From: an uncultured Spirochaetales bacterium
GTDB taxonomy: Bacteria; Spirochaetota; Spirochaetia; Sphaerochaetales; Sphaerochaetaceae
Direction of reading: 5' to 3'
Assembly: GCA_949299185.1 (NCBI GenBank)
Contig: CASFZR010000001.1
Coordinates: 62,001-126,000 of the forward strand
DNA length: 64,000 nucleotides
Within the stretch, counting starts at the first letter, position 1. The number at the start of each line of letters is the position of its first letter. Shown piece by piece: positions 1 through 8,109 of this stretch. Below the pieces are notes generated by a model that saw only the letters and a program-made list of their open reading frames with translations, was not told the DNA's origin and searched no databases. Both the position numbers and the translations under genes were made by a program.

Positions 1-1
1 C

Positions 2-616
2 GGCGTGCGCTGGGAGAGCAAGGAGCATCTTAGGTTCGTTGATGAGGTCTTTGAGACGATAGCCTATGCCGCGATCGAGGAATCATCGGAGCTTGCCATG
101 GAGAAGGGAAGCTATAGCTGTTTCGAAGGTTCCGAGTGGGATACCGGCCTTTTCTTCGAGCGCCGCGGCTACACATCCCCTCAGTGGCAGGAGCTGAAGA
201 GGAAGGTCCATGAGCGAGGCATGAGGAATGCATATCTCCTGGCAATCGCTCCGACCTCATCGACATCCATCCTTTCCGGGACGACAGCAGGAGTGGATCC
301 TGTGATGCAGCGTTTCTTCTATGAGGAGAAGAAGGGTAGCATGCTTCCTCGGGTCGCGCCGGAGCTTTCTCCTGCGACATGGTGGTACTACAAGTCAGCG
401 TATCAGATGGATCAGAGCTGGTCTGTTCGTGCTGAGGGCGTGAGGCAGCGCCATATCGATCAGGCGCAGTCGATGAATCTCTATATAACGAATGACTATA
501 CGATGAGACAGGTACTGGACCTGTACATCCTTGCGTGGAAGAGCCATGTCAAGACGATCTATTACGTCCGCTCCAAGAGCCTTGAGGTCGAGGAGTGCGA
601 GAGCTGCTCAAGCTGA
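2..616 (+). CDS. nrdA: Ribonucleoside-diphosphate reductase alpha subunit, C-terminal part (5' truncated by window)
   Basis: The reading frame is open from the left edge, so only the last 204 residues of the large subunit of class I ribonucleotide reductase are present. This enzyme reduces ribonucleoside diphosphates to deoxyribonucleotides. Visible family marks are the PTSSTSILSGTTAGVDP stretch (about residue 84 of this part), the paired tyrosines of the radical-transfer path in TIYYVRSKS near the end, and the redox-active C-terminal cysteine pair in EECESCSS. The nrdB start codon follows the stop after 10 nt, so the two subunits form one operon and are probably co-translated. The apparent GTG at position 5 is only an internal codon. 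Confidence 0.93.
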   Translation, partial: GVRWESKEHLRFVDEVFETIAYAAIEESSELAMEKGSYSCFEGSEWDTGLFFERRGYTSPQWQELKRKVHERGMRNAYLLAIAPTSSTSILSGTTAGVDPVMQRFFYEEKKGSMLPRVAPELSPATWWYYKSAYQMDQSWSVRAEGVRQRHIDQAQSMNLYITNDYTMRQVLDLYILAWKSHVKTIYYVRSKSLEVEECESCSS

Positions 617-626
617 GGAGGAGATG

Positions 627-1670
627 ATGGAAGAGCTGAAGAGAAATCCCCTCTTTAATCCTGATGGGGATACCGAGGTCGAGAAGAGGAGGATGGTCGG
701 AGGCAATACGACCAACCTTAATGACTTCAATAACATGAAGTATGGCTGGGTATCTGACTGGTACAGGCAGGCGATGAATAACTTTTGGGTACCTGAGGAG
801 ATAAACCTCGCTCAGGACCTGAAGGATTATCATCGTCTCCTGCCGGCAGAGCGCACGGCATATGACAAGATACTATCTTTCCTCGTCTTCCTCGATAGCC
901 TGCAGACGGCGAACCTGCCGAACGTGACTGAGTACATAACAGCGAATGAGGTGGGGCTCTGCCTGCATATCCAGACATTCCAGGAGTGCCTCCACAGCCA
1001 GGCGTATTCCTATATGCTTGATACCATCTGCTCTCCAGATGAGCGCAATGATATACTCTTCCAGTGGAAGACAGATGAGCATCTGCTGCGCCGCAACACA
1101 TTCATAGGCAATTGCTATAATGACTTCATCGAGAACCGGGATCTCTTCCACCTGATGAAGGTGCTGGTGGCGAACTTCATCCTTGAGGGTATCTACTTCT
1201 ATTCTGGCTTCATGTTCTTCTACAACCTCTCCCGTAACGGCAAGATGCCGGGATCAGCGCAGGAGATAAGGTATATAAACCGCGATGAGAATACCCATCT
1301 CTGGCTATTCAGGAACATCATCCTTGAGCTGAAGAAGGAGGAACCTGGACTTTTCACTCCCGATAAGGTCGCCGTGTATAAGGAGATGATGGAGGAGGGA
1401 GTTAGGCAGGAAGCGGCCTGGGGAGAGTATGTCATCGGTGATGATATCCCAGGACTGACGCGTAAGATGGTCTCCGATTATATCCATTACCTGGGCAACC
1501 TTAGATGGAGCAGCATCGGCTTCGGCAATCTTTATGACGGTTTCGAGGAAGAGCCTAAGGATATGGCATGGGTGTCGCAGTACTCTAATGCGAACATGGT
1601 AAAGACGGACTTCTTCGAGGCGCGCAGCACCGCATACGCCAAGTCCACGGCGCTGGTGGATGACCTTTGA
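627..1670 (+). CDS. nrdB: Ribonucleoside-diphosphate reductase beta subunit (radical-generating)
   Basis: This 347-residue protein is the small subunit of class I ribonucleotide reductase, which holds the di-metal centre and radical. Metal-ligand segments are recognisable: EINLAQDLKDY (about residue 60), EVGLCLHIQTFQECLHSQAY (about 110-130) and RDENTHL (about 235). By alignment with the E. coli protein, the Tyr in HSQAY sits at the radical position, so this looks like a Tyr-radical enzyme and not the Phe-bearing class Ic type. The ATG at 627 is preferred over the adjacent ATG at 624 because a GAGGAGGAG ribosome site ends 3 nt upstream. An open frame continues upstream to 531 but overlaps nrdA and is not used. 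Confidence 0.95.
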   Translation: MEELKRNPLFNPDGDTEVEKRRMVGGNTTNLNDFNNMKYGWVSDWYRQAMNNFWVPEEINLAQDLKDYHRLLPAERTAYDKILSFLVFLDSLQTANLPNVTEYITANEVGLCLHIQTFQECLHSQAYSYMLDTICSPDERNDILFQWKTDEHLLRRNTFIGNCYNDFIENRDLFHLMKVLVANFILEGIYFYSGFMFFYNLSRNGKMPGSAQEIRYINRDENTHLWLFRNIILELKKEEPGLFTPDKVAVYKEMMEEGVRQEAAWGEYVIGDDIPGLTRKMVSDYIHYLGNLRWSSIGFGNLYDGFEEEPKDMAWVSQYSNANMVKTDFFEARSTAYAKSTALVDDL

Positions 1671-1696
1671 TGGTGGGGCCTAGCTGGCCCCTCATC
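1669..1696 (+). terminator. Hairpin overlapping the nrdB stop codon
   Basis: GATG and CATC arms enclose a GGGGCC/GGCCCC stem with a 5-nt loop. No long T run follows, so it may act as a weak terminator or an mRNA 3' end stabiliser. It also separates nrdB from the convergent regulator gene. Confidence 0.5.
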
Positions 1697-1712
1697 TTAG
1701 AATCTGGTTCGA

Positions 1713-2411
1713 TTATGCGTACATTTCCCGTCTTAATTCTGCTATCTTCATATTCCAAGTCGGATCGGAGAGCATATTCAGGTAATTCTCATATGAATTC
1801 CTTATATGCAGATCAATGCATTTAGATGCTTCTGCTACGTCTCCTGAGGATATTGAATTGAGTATATTGTAGTGTTCTGTCAGGGTGGAATCGAACCTTG
1901 ATGGGACCATGATCGAGAGCCAGCGTAATCTATCACCTTGTATATTCAGCGTATGCATGAATTCAATAAGCCTGCTATTTCCGCTCAGCGATACGATCGT
2001 GGCATGAAAGAGCGTGTCTTCGGAAAAGGACTCGAAGAATCTTCCATCCTTAAGGTATTCCTGCTCTTTCAGGAGTATGGATTCGATATTGTCCTTATCT
2101 ATCGATGAAATCCCACCATTCTCTATTATATATTGCGCGGCGCATTTCTCCAGCGCCCCTCTTGATACCAGGATCTCATTTACATCTTTCTCAGTGATCG
2201 GCGCGACGATACAGCAGTTCTGAAGCTTGATGATCAGCCCAGATTTCTCAAGCTGCTGCATTGCTTCTCTTATAGGAGTCCTGCTCATATTGAGTTCCTT
2301 GGAAAGGGCAAGATCCGATACCTTATCTCCTGGGGCTAGCTCAAATCGATTTATCTTCGTTCTTATGGTATTGAATGCAATTTCAGAAGCCTCGCTTTTC
2401 GGTCTTGCCAT
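1713..2411 (-). CDS. GntR-family (FadR/FCD subfamily) transcriptional regulator of the TRAP operon
   Basis: This 232-residue regulator has an N-terminal winged helix (residues 1-70, with LNMSRTPIREAMQQLEKSGL as the recognition region) and a C-terminal all-helical FCD-type ligand domain with histidines that typically bind a metal and an organic acid. The start at 2411 is chosen because GGAGAAGG lies 4 nt upstream; the frame extends to 2480 but would run through the promoter and operator. It is divergent from the TRAP transporter operon. Identical palindromes (2447-2458 and 2567-2578) cover its own promoter and that of dctP, so it most likely represses both genes until a transported acid binds (inference). 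Confidence 0.9.
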   Translation of the reverse strand: MARPKSEASEIAFNTIRTKINRFELAPGDKVSDLALSKELNMSRTPIREAMQQLEKSGLIIKLQNCCIVAPITEKDVNEILVSRGALEKCAAQYIIENGGISSIDKDNIESILLKEQEYLKDGRFFESFSEDTLFHATIVSLSGNSRLIEFMHTLNIQGDRLRWLSIMVPSRFDSTLTEHYNILNSISSGDVAEASKCIDLHIRNSYENYLNMLSDPTWNMKIAELRREMYA

Positions 2412-2446
2412 TATCCTTCTCCTAGTTGAAATTATAACATGAAATA

Positions 2447-2458
2447 ATTGTATACAAT
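2447..2458. promoter_or_regulatory. GntR-type operator, copy 1 (regulator promoter)
   Basis: A perfect 12-bp palindrome, ATTGTATACAAT. It lies at and just downstream of the -10 box of the divergent regulator gene, a position fit for autorepression. The same 12-mer recurs 120 bp away at the dctP promoter. Confidence 0.8.
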
Positions 2459-2485
2459 AATATACCATATTTCGCCCCATTTCAA
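2457..2485 (-). promoter_or_regulatory. Promoter of the GntR regulator
   Basis: On the minus strand, -35 TTGAAA (2485-2480) and -10 TATTAT (2462-2457) are separated by 17 bp, each matching 5 of 6 consensus bases. The predicted start point falls inside the operator at 2447-2458. Confidence 0.7.
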
Positions 2486-2540
2486 ATTAAAATAAAATAA
2501 TTTCTTGAATTTGAAAGAATAATAAAATAGCAAAAAATAT

Positions 2541-2569
2541 TTGACAGCCTGATATGGGCATGGTAAATT
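2541..2569 (+). promoter_or_regulatory. Promoter of the TRAP transporter operon
   Basis: A perfect -35 TTGACA (2541-2546) and a -10 TAAATT (2564-2569, 4 of 6) are 17 bp apart. The -10 overlaps the operator at 2567-2578, so a bound repressor would block RNA polymerase. The leader to the dctP start is about 50 nt and carries a GAGGAGG ribosome site. Confidence 0.75.
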
Positions 2570-2578
2570 GTATACAAT
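2567..2578. promoter_or_regulatory. GntR-type operator, copy 2 (dctP promoter)
   Basis: The second exact copy of the palindrome ATTGTATACAAT. It overlaps the dctP -10 hexamer by 3 bp and extends to the transcription start. Confidence 0.8.
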
Positions 2579-2627
2579 AATTATGTACGGCATAGTCAGG
2601 ACAATGTCGTAAAGAGGAGGTTCCGTG

Positions 2628-3635
2628 ATGAAGCGTGTCATATCAGTATTGGTGATGATTGCACTTTCCGTTGGGTTCGTATTTGCAGGAGGAGCGTCCG
2701 AGGCTTCGGATGGTCCGATGAAGCTTGATGTAGCCTCTGTGTATACAGATGGTTCCTGTGGAGATGAAGCGAATAGGCTGTTTGTCGAGAAGCTTAATGA
2801 AAGCGGGCTCTTTGAGGCTACCTATTATAATAATGGACAGCTCGGAACCGAGGTCGATACATTCGAGGCAATCCAGAGCGGTATCAATATCATTTCCTTC
2901 AGCGGTGGTAGTAACTGGGGTGATAACTTCGGATCTCCTAACATGGGTTTGGTCATGACTCCGTTCCTCTTTGAGGAATTGGATGATATCTACGGAATTA
3001 CAGAGAGTGAGCTTTGGGCTGAGATCATCGCACAGGCAGAAGCTAATGGGCTCAAGCTTATCAACGCTCCTGTTGTTTCTGGCACGAGATATTTTATGGC
3101 TAATTCCAAGTTCACTACTCCTGAGGATCTGCACGGCCTGAAGATCCGCACTCCGAATAGCACCTTTGCAATCTATTCAGTAGAGGCTTTTGGGGGTATT
3201 CCTACAAGCGTAGCAGTTTCTGAGCTTTATTCATCATTGGCCCAGAAAGTAGTTGATGGATGTGAGTTCCCTTATGCAGATGCGTTTACCAGACAGCTTT
3301 ACGAGGTCGTGAAATATGCTGCGAATCAGCCTTATGTAACGACGTATGATTTCTGGGGAATGGATCTCGCTCTTTGGAATTCTCTCTCTGATGAGCAGCG
3401 CGCAGCTATTGAATCAGCCGCTACTGAGGCTAGCGAATACAGCTTCGGCCTTTTCCAGACACTTGAATCCGAGGGAAAGCAGAAGCTTGCTGATAATGGT
3501 ATGGAATTCATCGATATTGATGTCGATTCATTCCGCGCACGCATGGATAACTTCTATGATCTTATCGGCTGGGATGATGCCTTTGTCCAGAGGATAGAGG
3601 ATACGATGGCCGAGTATAGGGCATCGAAGCAGTGA
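2628..3635 (+). CDS. dctP: TRAP transporter substrate-binding protein (DctP family)
   Basis: This 335-residue extracytoplasmic receptor captures an organic acid for the TRAP permease. It has an N-terminal signal peptide (about residues 1-21) ending FAGGASE, without a lipobox cysteine. DctP-family marks include the GLKIRTPNS strand (about residue 170), which contains the conserved Arg that usually salt-bridges a substrate carboxylate, and LYSSLAQKVVDGCEFP (about 205-220). The ATG at 2628 lies 7 nt after GAGGAGG; the GTG at 2625 is less well placed. The gene leads the operon and is followed by a strong hairpin that may keep its transcript more abundant than those of the permease genes. Confidence 0.93.
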   Translation: MKRVISVLVMIALSVGFVFAGGASEASDGPMKLDVASVYTDGSCGDEANRLFVEKLNESGLFEATYYNNGQLGTEVDTFEAIQSGINIISFSGGSNWGDNFGSPNMGLVMTPFLFEELDDIYGITESELWAEIIAQAEANGLKLINAPVVSGTRYFMANSKFTTPEDLHGLKIRTPNSTFAIYSVEAFGGIPTSVAVSELYSSLAQKVVDGCEFPYADAFTRQLYEVVKYAANQPYVTTYDFWGMDLALWNSLSDEQRAAIESAATEASEYSFGLFQTLESEGKQKLADNGMEFIDIDVDSFRARMDNFYDLIGWDDAFVQRIEDTMAEYRASKQ

Positions 3636-3642
3636 TTAGCGT

Positions 3643-3667
3643 GAGGCTGGCGGTTCCTGCCAGCCTC
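3643..3667 (+). terminator. Intercistronic hairpin after dctP (partial terminator or stabiliser)
   Basis: A perfect 9-bp stem GAGGCTGGC/GCCAGCCTC with a 7-nt loop sits 8 nt after the dctP stop. Only TATTTG follows, so read-through to the downstream genes is expected. Such elements commonly raise binding-protein levels above permease levels. Confidence 0.65.
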
Positions 3668-3694
3668 TATTTGAAAAGTCGTGGAGTAATAAGG

Positions 3695-4891
3695 ATGGAG
3701 TGGCTTACTTCCTGGAGTTATGTTGATACTGATTTCTCTATGTTCCCGATTTATGCGGAGAACGAGACTCAGAGGATGTGGTATCGCAATAATATCGATT
3801 CCTCTGCATTGAGGATCAAGGTATCGAACAAGTACAACAGATATCCGATAACAGTTAACCGGATGACTATTGCTTGTTCTGATGAAGATGGGCGAGTGGC
3901 ATCTGATGGTTGTACGCTGCAGTTTGATGGATGTGATTCTGTTACATTGGGACCTGGGGAAGTCAGGTATTCCGATGTATGTAGCTTTAATGCTGAGGCT
4001 GGATCATGGATTGCGATATCGCTATATGTGAAGGAGCGGACTAAGATCACGGCTGCGACGAGCAGTCAGTCTAATATCATAACGAGGATCGCTGCTCAGG
4101 AAGGTGGGGATTTCTGTGATTCGGAATATGTATCTGGTGAGAGATTCATTGATGAGGCTAGGGAGTTTATAGCTCTTAAACCGCTATATAACGTGGTTTG
4201 CTGCATAGTGTCGTCAGTTGAGGTTTATACCGATCAGCCAGTAAGCTCCATTGCTCTCATAGGAGACTCCATAACCCAGCATGGTAACTGGGGTGAGGCA
4301 TTGACTGCCAGATTGTATGACGCGTATCCGGGGAAGGTAACGGTATTCAACCGCGGTATATGCGGGAATAAGATCCTGCATGATGCCTCTATCCGCACAG
4401 GATTCGGAATGTACTTCGGAATCAATGCGTTAGAGCGTTTTGAAGACGATGTCTTCGGGGATAATAGGGTTGACACCGTTATCCTGCAGGAAGGCGTGAA
4501 TGATATCATCAATCCCGCAGATGGAATGTGTCCTTCCTATGAGACAATAGAGTCTGATGATCTTATTGCTGGATACCGTAGGCTTATTGAAATTGCCAAG
4601 CGGCATGGGGCTAGGATATTCGGCTGTACTATCATGCCATTCAAAGGATTTCGTGAGGTGTGGAATCCAGATAATGAGAATAAGAGGAATGATGTCAATT
4701 CAGTTCTGAGGTCTGGAGCGCTAGGGTTCGATGGCCTGTTTGATTTTGACAGTGTCCTGGCAGATTCCTCTGATAAGACCAGGATGACTGAAAAGCTTAC
4801 CGCTGATCATCTCCATCCGAATAAGGAAGGCGGAAGGAAACTCGCTGAATCAATCTGTCTTGATAATCTGATTACTAAAAGGAGTTGCTGA
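3695..4891 (+). CDS. SGNH/GDSL-family esterase in the TRAP operon
   Basis: This 398-residue protein has a beta-rich N-terminal domain (about 1-175) and a C-terminal SGNH hydrolase domain (about 185-398). Catalytic blocks are visible: GDSITQHG (nucleophile Ser), the oxyanion Gly in NRGICGNK, EGVNDI (oxyanion Asn) and ADHLHPN (Asp and His). No signal peptide is visible, so it probably acts in the cytoplasm. Lying between the TRAP receptor and permease genes, it is a candidate to deacylate or deacetylate the imported compound (inference). The start at 3695 follows GGAG by 8 nt; an upstream in-frame extension to 3632 would run through the hairpin. The stop overlaps the dctQ start as TGATG. Confidence 0.85.
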   Translation: MEWLTSWSYVDTDFSMFPIYAENETQRMWYRNNIDSSALRIKVSNKYNRYPITVNRMTIACSDEDGRVASDGCTLQFDGCDSVTLGPGEVRYSDVCSFNAEAGSWIAISLYVKERTKITAATSSQSNIITRIAAQEGGDFCDSEYVSGERFIDEAREFIALKPLYNVVCCIVSSVEVYTDQPVSSIALIGDSITQHGNWGEALTARLYDAYPGKVTVFNRGICGNKILHDASIRTGFGMYFGINALERFEDDVFGDNRVDTVILQEGVNDIINPADGMCPSYETIESDDLIAGYRRLIEIAKRHGARIFGCTIMPFKGFREVWNPDNENKRNDVNSVLRSGALGFDGLFDFDSVLADSSDKTRMTEKLTADHLHPNKEGGRKLAESICLDNLITKRSC

Positions 4892-5388
4892 TGATTCCAA
4901 AGATCAAGAAAGTTCTTTCTTATATCGATGAGATCGGCTTTGGTGTCAGTGCTAGTGTTCTAACTATCCTGACCGTGATTGCCGTATTCATGCGATATGT
5001 CGTTTCCAACCCATTGATGTGGGTTGAAGAGGTACAGATGATACTTATCGTATGGTCTGTATTCTTCGGTGGAAGCATAGCTTTCCGGGAGAGAGGCCAC
5101 ATCGCGATTGACCTTCTATATGAGAGGTTCTCTCCTAAGCTTAAGCGTGTGATTGACGTGATCATATGGGTCATCGTTGCAGGGGCGATATGCTGGATCG
5201 GCAAGCTTCAGATAGACAGGGTCATCACCATGGCTGCCAGGAATCAGACAACGACCCTTCTTCATATTCCCAGGGCGCTTGTGTATGGTGTCGTTGCATT
5301 TGCCTGCCTGCTGATGCTTATCAATCACATAATCTGCGGTATCGAGGATATTCAGAATAGCAGGAAGGAGGTAGTGTCAAATGGGTGA
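4891..5388 (+). CDS. dctQ: TRAP transporter small membrane subunit (DctQ family)
   Basis: This 165-residue protein has four predicted membrane helices (about 17-37, 45-65, 88-110 and 128-150). It carries the family pattern NPLMWVEEVQMILIVWSVF followed by a GSIAFRERGHI loop, typical of the small permease subunit that pairs with DctM. ATG 4891 overlaps the preceding stop by one base and has GGAG 6 nt upstream. The open frame could start at 4885 with TTG, but the ATG is better placed. The 3' end overlaps dctM by 8 bp. Confidence 0.92.
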   Translation: MIPKIKKVLSYIDEIGFGVSASVLTILTVIAVFMRYVVSNPLMWVEEVQMILIVWSVFFGGSIAFRERGHIAIDLLYERFSPKLKRVIDVIIWVIVAGAICWIGKLQIDRVITMAARNQTTTLLHIPRALVYGVVAFACLLMLINHIICGIEDIQNSRKEVVSNG

Positions 5389-6649
5389 GATCGCGGTCCT
5401 CGTTGCAACCATCGTGATGCTTGTGCTTATCTTCGTAAAGGTGCCTATCTTTGTTTCGATGATTTGCGCATGCCTGTCTTATTTTGCCTTGAATCCTGAT
5501 GCAAACATAGTCATTGCCGCTCAGCGTATAACCTCTGGCATTGAGAGTACATCGCTTCTTGCATGTCCATTCTTCATAATGGCTGGTGTGTTCTTTAATT
5601 ACACAGGAGTCACATCAAGGCTTGTTGATTTCTGTACCCTTGCTACCGGTAGACTGAATGGGGGACTTGCACAGGCGAATATACTACTTTCAACCATCAT
5701 GGGTGGAATGAGCGGATCGTCCAATGCTGATGCCGCCATGGAGGCTAAGATCCTTGTGCCTGCTATGGAGGAATCAGGACTCTCTAAGCCGTTCTCGACG
5801 GTCATAACTGCATTCTCGTCGATCATCACCCCGCTTATTCCACCAGGAATCGGAATGATCCTCTATGGAACATTAGCTGGTGCGTCTATCGGAAAGATGT
5901 TCATGTGGGGACTTGTCATTGGCCTTATCACATGCGTAACGATGATGGCCTTCACCGAATATATCGCCAGAAGGCGTGGGTATAAGCCATATCGTACAGG
6001 CAGGGTGGCAAAAGGTGAGACGGCTAGGGTCCTGAAGAGGTCCTGGGCAGCCCTTGTACTTCCTTTCATCATCATTGGAAGCATAAGGATCGGTATCGTG
6101 TCTCCTTCCGAGGCTGGTGCCGTGGCCGTAATCTATTCACTTGTCCTTGGTCTCGTATGGAGAGAGATGGGGAAGAAGGAGCTTCTTGCGGCATTGCATG
6201 AGAGTGCTGTTACCGTTGGATCCCTTATGCTTATCGTTGCAGCTGCTTCGATATATTCATGGGTGCTTACGAAAGAGCAGATTCCTCAGCTCTTTGCCAA
6301 TTTCCTGCTGAAGTTCATATCGGATAAGTATCTCTTCGTGCTTTTCATCAATCTTTTCCTGCTCGTAGTAGGAATGCTGATGGAAGGAGCTTCAGCTACA
6401 ATCATCCTGTCACCGCTGCTTGCGCCGGTTGCGATGATGTATGGCATCGATCTTATCCATTTCGGTATGATCATCATATTCAACATGTCGATCGGCGGAA
6501 TCAGTCCTCCTATAGGCACGCTGATGTTCGTGACATGCGGAGTCACGGGCTGCAGTATCAAGGACTTCTTGAAGGAATCAGTACCTTACTTCATCTATCT
6601 GCTTGTACTGCTTGTATTGATATCGTATGTACCGTTCCTGTTTTATTGA
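5381..6649 (+). CDS. dctM: TRAP transporter large permease subunit (DctM family)
   Basis: This 422-residue, very hydrophobic protein is the transport channel of the TRAP system, which uses an ion gradient to import the acid delivered by DctP. Family marks are MGGMSGSSNADAAMEAKIL (about 107-125), the ITPLIPPGIGMILYG loop (about 148-162) and a second pseudo-symmetric GGISPPIGTLMF loop near residue 372. Length matches the family (about 425). AGGAGG precedes ATG 5381, and translation is coupled to dctQ by overlap. A hairpin at 6663-6684 ends the operon. Confidence 0.95.
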   Translation: MGEIAVLVATIVMLVLIFVKVPIFVSMICACLSYFALNPDANIVIAAQRITSGIESTSLLACPFFIMAGVFFNYTGVTSRLVDFCTLATGRLNGGLAQANILLSTIMGGMSGSSNADAAMEAKILVPAMEESGLSKPFSTVITAFSSIITPLIPPGIGMILYGTLAGASIGKMFMWGLVIGLITCVTMMAFTEYIARRRGYKPYRTGRVAKGETARVLKRSWAALVLPFIIIGSIRIGIVSPSEAGAVAVIYSLVLGLVWREMGKKELLAALHESAVTVGSLMLIVAAASIYSWVLTKEQIPQLFANFLLKFISDKYLFVLFINLFLLVVGMLMEGASATIILSPLLAPVAMMYGIDLIHFGMIIIFNMSIGGISPPIGTLMFVTCGVTGCSIKDFLKESVPYFIYLLVLLVLISYVPFLFY

Positions 6650-6662
6650 TTTATAAGGTTTC

Positions 6663-6684
6663 GGAGGGGGTTACGGCCCCCTCC
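6663..6684 (+). terminator. Terminator hairpin of the TRAP operon
   Basis: An 8-bp stem GGAGGGGG/CCCCCTCC with a TTACGG loop lies 13 nt after dctM. The following tract is only moderately T-rich (ATCTGTGTTTCT). Confidence 0.65.
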
Positions 6685-6728
6685 ATCTGTGTTTCTGCCT
6701 GCACCTTTTCTTTATAGGATTTTCACGT

Positions 6729-7199
6729 TTAACTACTGACCCCATCAATCGATTCCAGGAAACTTGGCAGCATGAATGCCGTGAAGTGGGGGAATGAGTA
6801 GAACCTGCCGTTGTATCCGATATTCCCGTCTATCATCTTTATCCCGAATCTGATGGCAGGGTAGTGATCGCTCGCTATCATGGTACTCAGTGATTTAGAA
6901 TTCGCATTTGATGCTTTTACCGCTATAGGGACAATACTGTCCCGGTCCTGAGGAAGAAGTCCATCTCGAGCGTTGAATTTGCCTTCCTGTAATAGAACAG
7001 CCTGTTTTCGGACTTTGCTAGTGCTTCTGCGATGATATTCTCATATAGGTCGCCCTTGTATATCCCGAAATCATGGTTGATCCTGAAATCCGCCTGCGAT
7101 TCCTTCTCCATCATGGATAGCAGCAGCCCGGTATCGAAGAAATAGAGCTTGAAGATGTCCTTGTCGTAGTTACCGGAGAGCGGTATCTCAGGGAGTTTC
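6729..7199 (-). pseudogene. Remnant of an AAA ATPase with DUF4143 domain
   Basis: On the minus strand one frame (from 7199 down to about 6926) encodes LPEIPLSGNYDKDIFKLYF, then FDTGLLLSMM, NIIAEALAK and LFYYRKANSTLEMDFFL. These are typical of the C-terminal half of the prokaryotic AAA/DUF4143 family. A frameshift near 6935-6950 moves the continuation (DSIVPIAVKAS and onward to a stop at 6729) into another frame. A stop codon cuts off the sequence just upstream of 7199, and the ATPase domain with its Walker motifs is absent. I therefore read this as a decayed fragment filling an otherwise gene-free 660-bp gap. Confidence 0.8.
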
Positions 7200-7308
7200 T
7201 AGTTGATACCGGATTTTAATGAGGGAGATTGGGCGTAAGAAAATTCAGCCTACCAATGTTGCCGATCGATGTTAGCCTGTCTTTAGAAAGATAAAGGAGG
7301 CCCATCTG

Positions 7309-8109
7309 ATGGGTGATAAGAGTCTAATGAAGAATGGAGGGAAGCAGGGCGGGAAGCTCATGAGCCGCATATGGCTCCTTATATCGCTTGCCGTGGCGCT
7401 TGGGCTCTGGACGCTTCTGTCTGTGCTGCCCCAGACTGCCCGTTCATTCCCTAATGTCATAGTTACCCTTAGCCAGATTCCGGTCGTGATAGAGCGCGGT
7501 ATCCTGTGGAAGGATCTCTCCTCTAGTCTGATAAGCGTCGGTGCAGGCTATGCTCTCGGCTTCGTGATAGCCCTTCCGGTTGCCATCCTCATGGCCTGGT
7601 ACAAGCCGGTGAGGAACATCATCGAGCCATGGATACAGTTCATCAGGAACATCCCGCCTCTAGCGTATGTTCCGCTGATCGTAATCGCGGCAGGAGTGGG
7701 AAGGCGCCCGCAGATCATCGTCATAACGATCGCTACCTTCCTGATCATGTGCATAACGATGTATCAGGGGATCATAAACATCGATGAGACGCTGATAAAG
7801 GCGGCGCGCGTGCTTGGTGCCAGGGATAAGGATATCTTCATCCGTGTCCTCGCTCCGGCATCGCTTCCGTTTGTGCTTACGGCGATCAGGCTCGGCGCAT
7901 CGGTCGCGCTCACGACGCTCATCGCCGCTGAGTCTACCGGCGCATTTGCAGGACTGGGTATGAGGATAAGGAGCTTCAACAACAACTTCGAGACGGCTCC
8001 GATGCTCTTGTACATCATAATAATCGGCGTGATAGGCATCACCGTCGAGAAGATCATCAAGCTCTTAGAGAGGAAGCTGACAGGATGGCAGGAGAAGAGA
8101 GAGATATAA
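7309..8109 (+). CDS. ABC transporter permease, NitT/TauT (SsuC-like) family
   Basis: This 266-residue inner-membrane protein has about six membrane helices and the permease-ATPase coupling loop EAARVLGA-like segment (AARVLGARDKDIFIRVLAPA, about 165-184). It resembles the permeases for nitrate, sulfonates, taurine or thiamine precursors. AAAGGAGG ends 8 nt before ATG 7309. Its 3' end overlaps the ATPase gene by 25 bp, so the two are coupled. The roughly 100-nt region upstream holds no motif I can assign. Confidence 0.92.
   Translation: MGDKSLMKNGGKQGGKLMSRIWLLISLAVALGLWTLLSVLPQTARSFPNVIVTLSQIPVVIERGILWKDLSSSLISVGAGYALGFVIALPVAILMAWYKPVRNIIEPWIQFIRNIPPLAYVPLIVIAAGVGRRPQIIVITIATFLIMCITMYQGIINIDETLIKAARVLGARDKDIFIRVLAPASLPFVLTAIRLGASVALTTLIAAESTGAFAGLGMRIRSFNNNFETAPMLLYIIIIGVIGITVEKIIKLLERKLTGWQEKREI

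Noticed and set aside
531..626. An upstream extension of nrdB
   Set aside because: The open frame runs back through the end of nrdA, but the family N-terminus and the ribosome site place the start at 627.
7200..7308. Possible riboswitch in the leader of the ABC transporter operon (NMT1-like receptors can be riboswitch-controlled)
   Set aside because: I could not recognise any conserved riboswitch core or a terminator/anti-terminator pair in the roughly 100 nt available.
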